This document shows, one piece after another, positions 1 to 4,895 of a stretch of 9,363 bases of DNA (position 1 is its first letter; each line of letters starts with the position of its first letter). The stretch spans positions 1 through 9,363 of the forward strand of contig SEEY01000110.1 in the NCBI GenBank assembly GCA_004211235.1. Reading direction: 5' to 3'. Source of the stretch: Rubrivivax sp. (GTDB taxonomy: Bacteria > Pseudomonadota > Gammaproteobacteria > Burkholderiales > Burkholderiaceae). The position numbers and the translations under genes were made by a program. A model generated the notes under the pieces. It made no database searches, was not told where the DNA came from, and saw nothing but the letters and a program-made list of their open reading frames with translations.

Positions 1-48
1 ATGCGCCACGCCGCGCCTGGCGTTGCCCTGCCGACCCTCCCACTTTGA
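1..48 (+). CDS. Possible 3' end of an upstream gene (partial, unidentified)
   Basis: Frame 1 is open from the window edge to a TGA at 46-48, giving a tail that ends in ALPTLPL. This TGA overlaps the TTG start proposed for the next gene at 45-47 (a TTGA junction), an arrangement typical of translationally coupled genes. That overlap is the only support. All three forward frames are open across these first bases, the piece is too short for recognition, and the ATG at position 1 may be an internal codon or chance. Confidence 0.2.
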   Translation: MRHAAPGVALPTLPL

Positions 49-1019
49 CCCCTCCCGGTTGCCCCTCGGAAGCCACTCGCCGTGCCCTGCTGCGACAGGC
101 TTTCGGCGGCGTGGCGGCATGGGCAGCGAGCGGTGCAGTCGCAGCGGAGGCGGGCCGGCCGGTGGCGGTGGTCTACCCCGATCTTGGCGAGCCCTTCAAG
201 CAGATCTTCGCGGCCATCATCGAGGGCATCGAGGACCGGCTGCGCAGCCCCGTGATCAGCCTGGCAGTGAGCAACGGCGCCACGCCCGCCAGCGTCGGCG
301 AGGACCTTCGCAAGCGGGACATCAAGGTGCTGATCGGTCTGGGCCGGGGCGGCATGCGCATCGCCGCGGCGCTCGCCGCGGAACTGGCCGTGCTGGTTGG
401 CTGCGTCGTCTCCGTGCAGGAAAGCGAGTCGCGCGCCTTCCCGGTCTATACGCTGGCGCCCGACCCGGCGCTGTTGCTGGCCCGCCTGAAGCGGCTGATG
501 CCCACGGCGCGCCGCGTGCATCTCGTTTATGACCCGCGGCTCAATGGCTGGCTGGTGCGCCTGGCCCGCGATGCCGCCCGAGCCGAGGGCATGGAGCTGC
601 TCGCCCAGGAAGCCACGGACCAGGCCGGCGCACTGCGGCTGTACACGCAGCTGCTCGCGTCCGCCGATCCGAACCGGGACGCGCTGTGGTTGCCGCAGGA
701 TCCGACCACCGTGGACGACAACGTCGTCCTGGCGCTGGTGCTCAAGGAGGGCTGGAACCGCGCCATCGCGGTGTTCTCCAGCAACGTGGGTCATGTCAAG
801 CGTGGCGCGCTGTTCTCCCTGTACCCCGACAACGTCGAGTTCGGGCGCAGCCTGGCCGTCTCGGCGCAGCGCCTGCTGGGCAACCCGCGGTCGGTGCCGG
901 CGGGGGTGCTGCCGTTGCGCGACGCCCGCGCCGCCATCAACATCCGCACCGCCGCCCATCTCGGGCTCGACCTGGCGACCGCGCAGTCCGGCTTCGACAT
1001 GGTCTATCCATCGAACTGA
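45..1019 (+). CDS. ABC transporter substrate-binding protein, ABC_sub_bind (PF04392) type, probably sensory
   Basis: A 324-residue periplasmic binding protein. The N-terminus has twin arginines (TRRALLR, residues 11-17) followed by a hydrophobic stretch and an Ala-rich cleavage region near AVAAEAG (31-37), resembling a Tat or Tat-like signal peptide. The mature part starts with a beta strand, RPVAVVYPD (38-46). Later segments DALWLPQDP (212-220), AVFSSNVGHVKRGALFSLYPD (roughly 242-262) and a closing GVLPL strand (287-291) match the layout of the ABC_sub_bind family, a two-lobed type I periplasmic fold. Members bind small ligands such as amino acids, but the ligand cannot be read here. The start is uncertain: TTG at 45 has no clear Shine-Dalgarno sequence, and the frame stays open to the window edge without another start codon, so the true start could lie upstream. 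No permease or ATPase gene is nearby; a sensor kinase follows after 50 bp, which suggests a sensing rather than an uptake role (inference). Confidence 0.82.
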   Translation: MTPPGCPSEATRRALLRQAFGGVAAWAASGAVAAEAGRPVAVVYPDLGEPFKQIFAAIIEGIEDRLRSPVISLAVSNGATPASVGEDLRKRDIKVLIGLGRGGMRIAAALAAELAVLVGCVVSVQESESRAFPVYTLAPDPALLLARLKRLMPTARRVHLVYDPRLNGWLVRLARDAARAEGMELLAQEATDQAGALRLYTQLLASADPNRDALWLPQDPTTVDDNVVLALVLKEGWNRAIAVFSSNVGHVKRGALFSLYPDNVEFGRSLAVSAQRLLGNPRSVPAGVLPLRDARAAINIRTAAHLGLDLATAQSGFDMVYPSN

Positions 1020-1020
1020 C

Positions 1021-1068
1021 ATGAAACTGCCCCTCGCCCCACCTCGCGTTCCTGAACGCGATCACTGA
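1021..1068 (+). CDS. Mini-ORF (15 codons), possible coupling peptide ahead of the kinase gene
   Basis: An ATG lies two bases after the stop of the binding-protein gene and opens a 15-codon frame beginning MKLPLAPPR and ending in TGA at 1066-1068, one base before the kinase ATG at 1070. The first four codons encode MKLP, the same as the kinase N-terminus, but with different third bases in three of them (AAA/AAG, CTG/CTT, CCC/CCA). Neither start has a clear Shine-Dalgarno sequence, so ribosomes could pass from the binding-protein stop through this frame to the kinase start. It may equally be chance, or a decayed duplicate of the kinase start. I claim no function for the peptide. Confidence 0.22.
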   Translation: MKLPLAPPRVPERDH

Positions 1069-1069
1069 G

Positions 1070-2737
1070 ATGAAGCTTCCACCCGACAGCCAGGCAGCAC
1101 CCAGCAGCATCCTGCGGGATGACGACGTGCTGCCGGCGCCGCTGCCGGACCCGGCGTCGGGCCGGCCGTGGTTGCTGCGTGGCTATGTCCGCTGGCTGCG
1201 CGAGGCGTCATTTCGCCGCCACCTGAGCGTGGCCGTCACGCTCGCCGCGGTGACGCTGGCGCTGTTGATGGCCGCCGTCAACGCCTGGCAGGGCGGCCGA
1301 CAGGTGCGCTCCATGCTGCTGGAGCAGGGCGGGCGCATCGCCGCCAACCTCGCCTCCAACAGCTCGCTGGCATTGCTTTATGCAGCGGCCGACAACGCCG
1401 AGGAGGCCGTGCGCGCCTCCCTGGCCTTCCCCGACGTGATGGGCATCGAGATCCGCGACACGCGGGGCCGGCTGCTGTTGGCGTTGGGGTCAGGTCGTGA
1501 CGGCCGAGCCGCCTCGGCGCCGCCGGCCCAGGCTTCCAGCGAACCGTGGCTGGACGAGGAGACCGAAGACAGCTGGGCATTCGCCGCGCCGGTCTGGATA
1601 CGGCCGGAGCCGTCGCCGTTCGACGTGACGATGCGGCCGGCGCAACTGCTCGGGCACGTCCGCGTGATCCAGAGCAAGGCGACGCTGCACCGCACGCAGG
1701 CCTCGCTGTTCCTGTCGAACTTCGCCGTCGCCCTGGTGCTGGCGACGCTGTTCCTGTTCGCGGTGCGCTTCCTGGCACTGCGACTCACCCGCCCGCTCGT
1801 CGCCCTGGGCGAGGCGATGGAGAAGGTGGAGCGCGGCTACAGCGACGCGCGTGCACCGGCGGGCGGCCCGCGGGACATTGCCGCGATGGCCCATACCTTC
1901 AACCGCATGATTGCGGCGCTGCAGGAGCGCGAGGCCGAGCTCGGCGCCCATCGCGATCATCTGGAGGAGCTCGTGCGCGAGCGCACCCTCGAGCTCAGCG
2001 ACGCGAAGGAACGCGCCGAAGTCGCGAGCCGCGCCAAGAGCCAGTTCCTGGCGCGCATGAGCCATGAGTTGCGTACGCCGCTGAACGCCGTGATGGGCTA
2101 TGCCCAGATCCTGAAGATGGATGCCACCGTGACGCCCAAGCAGCGCAGCGGCCTGGACATCATCCACAGCAGTGGCCAGCACCTGTTGACGCTGATCGTC
2201 GACATCCTCGACCTGTCGCGCATCGAGGCCGGCAAGGCCGAGCTGCGGCTCGGTGCGGTCGACCTGGCCGCGCGCATGAACGCCGTGGCGGACATCGTGC
2301 GCGTCATGGCCGTGGACAAGCAGATCACGCTCGACCTCGACCTCGATCCCTCTGTGCCGCGGCTCGTGCTGGCCGACGAGAAGCGGCTCAGCCAGATTCT
2401 CTTGAACCTGCTCGGCAACGCCGTCAAGTTCACCCACGTGGGCGGCGTGACGCTGCGCGCGATGACGCTGCCGTCGGCGGACACGCTGCCGGGCCACGTG
2501 ATGCTGCGCTTCGAGGTGGAGGACACCGGCGTGGGCATCGCCGACGACCAGGTCGACCGCCTGTTCGAGCCCTTCGAGCAGGCAGGCAACGCGGAGCAGC
2601 GCATCGCCGGGACAGGCCTGGGCCTGACCATCAGCCGCCAGCTCGTTCGCATGATGGGCGGCGAAATCAAGCTGGCAAGCCGCCTCGGCGAGGGCAGCCG
2701 GTTCTGGTTCGACGTGAGCCTGCCCGAGCATCGCTAG
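1070..2737 (+). CDS. Membrane sensor histidine kinase (CHASE8-like, HAMP, HisKA, HATPase_c)
   Basis: A 555-residue inner-membrane two-component sensor that autophosphorylates on histidine and passes phosphate to a response regulator. Order of parts: cytoplasmic N-terminus 1-50; TM1 about 51-72; periplasmic domain about 75-208, whose Ala/Leu-rich helix and strand VMGIEIRDTRGRLL (123-136) resemble CHASE8 sensor domains; TM2 about 212-236; HAMP about 237-290, containing RPLVALGEAM; a charged coiled coil about 285-325; HisKA H-box SHELRTPLNA with phospho-acceptor His332; N-box with Asn446 and Asn450; G1 box DTGVGI (485-490); F-box region LFEPFEQ (498-504); G2 box GTGLGL (514-519). All catalytic motifs are intact. 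It ends shortly after the ATPase domain, so unlike hybrid kinases it has no receiver domain, and no regulator gene follows. The ATG at 1070 has no good ribosome binding site, which points to translation coupled to the preceding frames. Likely co-transcribed with the binding-protein gene 50 bp upstream, which may supply its ligand. Confidence 0.93.
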   Translation: MKLPPDSQAAPSSILRDDDVLPAPLPDPASGRPWLLRGYVRWLREASFRRHLSVAVTLAAVTLALLMAAVNAWQGGRQVRSMLLEQGGRIAANLASNSSLALLYAAADNAEEAVRASLAFPDVMGIEIRDTRGRLLLALGSGRDGRAASAPPAQASSEPWLDEETEDSWAFAAPVWIRPEPSPFDVTMRPAQLLGHVRVIQSKATLHRTQASLFLSNFAVALVLATLFLFAVRFLALRLTRPLVALGEAMEKVERGYSDARAPAGGPRDIAAMAHTFNRMIAALQEREAELGAHRDHLEELVRERTLELSDAKERAEVASRAKSQFLARMSHELRTPLNAVMGYAQILKMDATVTPKQRSGLDIIHSSGQHLLTLIVDILDLSRIEAGKAELRLGAVDLAARMNAVADIVRVMAVDKQITLDLDLDPSVPRLVLADEKRLSQILLNLLGNAVKFTHVGGVTLRAMTLPSADTLPGHVMLRFEVEDTGVGIADDQVDRLFEPFEQAGNAEQRIAGTGLGLTISRQLVRMMGGEIKLASRLGEGSRFWFDVSLPEHR

Positions 2738-2751
2738 GCGGTCTCCTACAA

Positions 2752-2779
2752 CGGCACGCGCCCGGCGGATGCGCTGCCG
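2752..2779 (+). terminator. GC-rich stem-loop after the kinase gene, possible terminator
   Basis: Fourteen bases after the kinase stop, CGGCA (2752-2756) and GCGC (2758-2761) pair with GCGC (2771-2774) and TGCCG (2775-2779). This makes nine base pairs with one bulged C (2757) and a nine-base loop. No T-tract follows, so it is not a classical intrinsic terminator. It could slow polymerase, protect the 3' end, or belong to the leader of the next gene. Confidence 0.35.
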
Positions 2780-2846
2780 AAGCGGCGCGCCTACATCCTG
2801 CCAACCGCTGCGGGAGCACAGTGTCCTCACGCTGTCGCACTCCCAC

Positions 2847-2851
2847 GGAGG
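2847..2851 (+). promoter_or_regulatory. Ribosome binding site GGAGG deciding the start of the 98-codon gene
   Basis: GGAGG sits five bases before the ATG at 2857. An in-frame GTG at 2821 would add 12 residues but has no such site, so the ATG is preferred. Confidence 0.75.
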
Positions 2852-2856
2852 CCACG

Positions 2857-3153
2857 ATGTTTGACTATTCGAACGAAACCCACGCCGTCCCTGACTCGCC
2901 CGATGCGTTTGGCGGTCTTGCCGGCGACGGTGCTGCCGGGGACACCCGAAACGCCCTGCATCTGCTGCACTTCGAGCCGTTGCGGCCGGGCGAGGCGGGA
3001 CTGGACGTGCCCTGTGATCCGCAGGGTCGGGTCTGGCTTGACGCGCTGGGCGACAAGCTGCGCAACGACTACTTCTTTGCCCGAACGCTGGTCGGCCGCC
3101 TGTTCGCCTCGCCCACGGTGCGCCACGTGGCACCTGTGGCTTCCAGCGTCTGA
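2857..3153 (+). CDS. Small protein of unknown function (98 aa)
   Basis: I do not recognise this family. The product is soluble-looking: no signal peptide and no transmembrane segment. The N-terminus is acidic and low in complexity (Asp, Gly, Ala; residues 1-30). A more conserved-looking core follows: LHLLHFEPLRPGEAGLDVP (about 34-52), then GRVWLDALGDKLRNDYFFARTL from about 57, ending SPTVRHVAPVASSV. The core mixes short strands with a helix rich in charged and aromatic residues. One Cys (in DVPCD) is present, without a metal-binding pattern. Coding support comes from the strong GGAGG site five bases before ATG and third positions rich in G/C. It lies 119 bp after the kinase gene with a stem-loop between them, so it may form its own unit with the next small gene. 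Function unknown. Confidence 0.7.
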   Translation: MFDYSNETHAVPDSPDAFGGLAGDGAAGDTRNALHLLHFEPLRPGEAGLDVPCDPQGRVWLDALGDKLRNDYFFARTLVGRLFASPTVRHVAPVASSV

Positions 3154-3159
3154 CACGGC

Positions 3160-3195
3160 GCCGTCCTACACCGCCCTGGCGGCGTTCCCGACGGC
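3160..3195 (+). repeat. Inverted repeat / stem-loop between the two small genes
   Basis: GCCGTC (3160-3165) pairs with GACGGC (3190-3195), six perfect base pairs. A second complementary pair lies inside, CCGCC (3171-3175) and GGCGG (3178-3182), although its two-base loop forces the inner pairs to open. It starts six bases after the stop of the 98-codon gene and has no T-tract. It could be a weak terminator or an mRNA processing or stability element. Confidence 0.3.
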
Positions 3196-3228
3196 CACTG
3201 TCACACTCGATCTGCATGATTGCGCCCC

Positions 3229-3579
3229 ATGTCCAAGAACCCTCATTCCTTCATGCTGCCGCTGCACGAGCTGCCGGTGGCTGACGATGTCGTCGACGCC
3301 GATCTCGATCTGCGCCTGAGCACGCCATCCACGCTGGTGGTGAATGCCAGCCTCGAAGTGGCCGCGGCAGACGCGACCGGGCCGCGCACGGTCGACCTGC
3401 CCCTCGTCATCCCGCGCTCCCAGTGCCAGGGCGAGCGGCCCCGTGTTGCAGCGCTGCTCGAAGCTGCGCGCGCGGCGGTGGCACGGGCCACCCGTGCCGG
3501 CACGACGCCGCTGGCCTTGCTGCCGCGCCGCGTGATCACCTTCGTGGCAGGCCGGCCCCACCTGATCCCCGTCTTCTGA
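3229..3579 (+). CDS. Small protein of unknown function (116 aa)
   Basis: I do not recognise this family. From ATG 3229 the product starts MSKNPHSFMLPLHELP. It has an Asp-rich alternating stretch VADDVVDADLDLRLSTPS (about 17-34), a beta-strand-like middle (TLVVNASLEVA), an Ala/Arg-rich helix AALLEAARAAVARATRAG (about 74-91), and a basic, hydrophobic end LLPRRVITFVAGRPHLIPVF. There is no signal peptide or clear transmembrane helix. Codon choice is strongly G/C-ending, as in the surrounding genes, and no frame on either strand looks more protein-like. The start is uncertain: TTG at 3220 would add three residues, and neither start has a good ribosome binding site. It follows the 98-codon gene by 75 bp on the same strand and converges with mscS, whose stop is 41 bp beyond its own. 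Confidence 0.6.
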   Translation: MSKNPHSFMLPLHELPVADDVVDADLDLRLSTPSTLVVNASLEVAAADATGPRTVDLPLVIPRSQCQGERPRVAALLEAARAAVARATRAGTTPLALLPRRVITFVAGRPHLIPVF

Positions 3580-3609
3580 TCGCGGCCGTCCTGCCGCAAC
3601 CGCTTGCCT

Positions 3610-3629
3610 GCGGGTGGGCGTCAACCCGC
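3610..3629. terminator. Stem-loop at the convergent gene junction
   Basis: GCGGGT (3610-3615) pairs with ACCCGC (3624-3629) across an eight-base loop. It lies between the convergent 116-codon gene and mscS and overlaps the mscS stop codon (3621-3623). It is placed where a shared terminator would be, but neither strand shows a T-run, so termination is only possible, not shown. Confidence 0.3.
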
Positions 3630-4772
3630 CGCCGTGGAAGTGTCTGCACTGCGGTGGGCACCGTCTCTGAACGCATCCGACGCGGGGCCTTCGGCGATGT
3701 GCTGCTGTCTGCCATCAACGAGGTTGAAGGTCTGCGTGCGGAAGGCGAAGCGGATGCCGCGTTGCTGCAGGGCCTGCATCAGCGCCAGGTAGAGCGCCTG
3801 CTGTCGGTCCATGTAGAGGTCGTAGCTCGGGTTCTTGACGAGGTAGACCACCTCGAAATCCAGTGAGCGTTCTCCAAAGCCCTTGAAGTGGGCCCGGCTG
3901 AACTGAAGCTGTGAATCGGCCTCGATGAGTGCCTTGACCATCGGCGGAACCGCGGCCACCTGCTCGGCCGTCGTGTCGTAGGTGACGCCGAAGGTGAATG
4001 CCACCCGGCGGGTCTCCTGGCGCTTGAAGTTGGCCACCGTGCGCTTGAGCAGCTCGGCGTTGGACATGACGATCTGCTCACCGCCGAGGCTGCGGATGCG
4101 CGTCGTCTTGAGTCCGACACGTTCGACGGTGCCGTTCACGTCGCCCACGGAGATGGCGTCGCCCACCTCGAAAGGCTTGTCCACGGCGATGGCGAGCGAG
4201 GCGAACAAGTCGCCGAGGATGTTCTGCACCGCCAGCGCCAGCGCGATGCCGCCGATGCCGAGGCTGGCCACAAAGGCGGTGATGTTGACGCCCATGTTGG
4301 ACAGCACGGCCAGCAGGACGATCACCCACAGCGCGCCGCGCAGCCCCCAGCTCAGCAGCGTGGCCGAGGCCGACAGCGCGCCACCGCCGCCATGGCGCAA
4401 CTGATGCGCCGTGAGCACCTGCGACAGGGCCTGCTGGCACCACAGCCCCATCTGCAGCGCCACGACGGCGAACCAGAGCTGAGAGACCCGGGCATGCCAG
4501 CGGTCGTCGAGCGGCAGCACGGTCAGGCTCACCAGCAGGCCGACGATCCAGATCAGCGCCGTGTTCGTGCGCTCCAGCACGCTGACCAGCCCATCGTCGA
4601 GCGTCGTGCTCGTGCGCGAGGACAGCGCCTTCAGGCGCTTGATGACGAGCCGAAGTCCGAAATGGATGACGGCCACGGTCAGCAGACCCGCCAGCAGGGC
4701 AGGCAGCACGTCGGTCCAGTCCACATCGGGCACCGACGCTGCGGCACGGTTCAGGAAGGCATTCCAGGTCAT
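3621..4772 (-). CDS. MscS-family small-conductance mechanosensitive ion channel
   Basis: A 383-residue inner-membrane channel of the MscS superfamily (PF00924), which opens under membrane tension to release solutes after hypo-osmotic shock. Hydrophobic segments lie near residues 24-44, 70-88, 98-116, 136-158 and 163-190, so it has more helices than the three of E. coli MscS and resembles the five-helix type. The last one is the pore-lining helix, with the small-residue pattern VASLGIGGIALALAVQNILG (168-187). It is followed by the beta domain (KPFEVGDAISVGDVNGTVERVG, 199-220, then TTRIRSLGGEQIVMSNAELL) and a C-terminal alpha/beta domain to about 350. The last 30 residues (GRQQHIAEGPASD onward) are hydrophilic and probably disordered. 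The start ATG has no good Shine-Dalgarno; a perfect inverted repeat lies 14 bp upstream of it. It follows acnA on the same strand after 123 bp and could be read from the acnA transcript. Specific substrate or conductance cannot be inferred. Confidence 0.92.
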   Translation of the reverse strand: MTWNAFLNRAAASVPDVDWTDVLPALLAGLLTVAVIHFGLRLVIKRLKALSSRTSTTLDDGLVSVLERTNTALIWIVGLLVSLTVLPLDDRWHARVSQLWFAVVALQMGLWCQQALSQVLTAHQLRHGGGGALSASATLLSWGLRGALWVIVLLAVLSNMGVNITAFVASLGIGGIALALAVQNILGDLFASLAIAVDKPFEVGDAISVGDVNGTVERVGLKTTRIRSLGGEQIVMSNAELLKRTVANFKRQETRRVAFTFGVTYDTTAEQVAAVPPMVKALIEADSQLQFSRAHFKGFGERSLDFEVVYLVKNPSYDLYMDRQQALYLALMQALQQRGIRFAFRTQTFNLVDGRQQHIAEGPASDAFRDGAHRSADTSTAAG

Positions 4773-4785
4773 TTCGTCAAGGGCT

Positions 4786-4801
4786 TTGGCAGGGATGCCA
4801 A
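4786..4801 (-). promoter_or_regulatory. Perfect inverted repeat just upstream of mscS
   Basis: TTGGCA (4786-4791) and TGCCAA (4796-4801) form six perfect base pairs around a four-base loop, ending 13 bases before the mscS ATG (4770-4772). It could be an operator half-site pair, or an mRNA hairpin that limits ribosome access at a gene without a strong ribosome binding site. A terminator is less likely: no T-tract follows on the minus strand. Confidence 0.35.
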
Positions 4802-4845
4802 GACCGTAGCGGCGCGCGTGCCGCAGGTCTGTCAGCCGGCCGCCC

Positions 4846-4870
4846 GTCGGCCTTGTGGGCCTGGGCCGAC
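4846..4870 (-). terminator. Stem-loop downstream of acnA, possible terminator
   Basis: GTCGGCC (4846-4852) and GGCCGAC (4864-4870) are perfect seven-base complements with an 11-base loop. Read on the minus strand the hairpin begins 25 bases past the acnA stop. No T-run follows, so it may attenuate or stabilise the acnA message rather than stop all transcription into mscS. Confidence 0.35.
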
Positions 4871-4895
4871 AGCGGCGAAGCCCGCAGCTGCTGCG

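Noticed and set aside
23..532. A 169-codon frame overlapping the binding-protein gene in another + frame
   Set aside because: Arg/Gly/Pro-rich composition and no motifs, while the overlapping frame has a signal peptide and family features.
2328..2348. Short CTCGAC repeats
   Set aside because: They encode an LDLDLD stretch in the kinase between the HisKA and ATPase motifs; coding constraint suffices.
1490..3217. A 575-codon open frame on the - strand opposite the kinase gene and the 98-codon gene
   Set aside because: It spans two plus-strand coding regions and has a low-complexity Arg/His/Gln composition; long antisense frames are common at this GC content.
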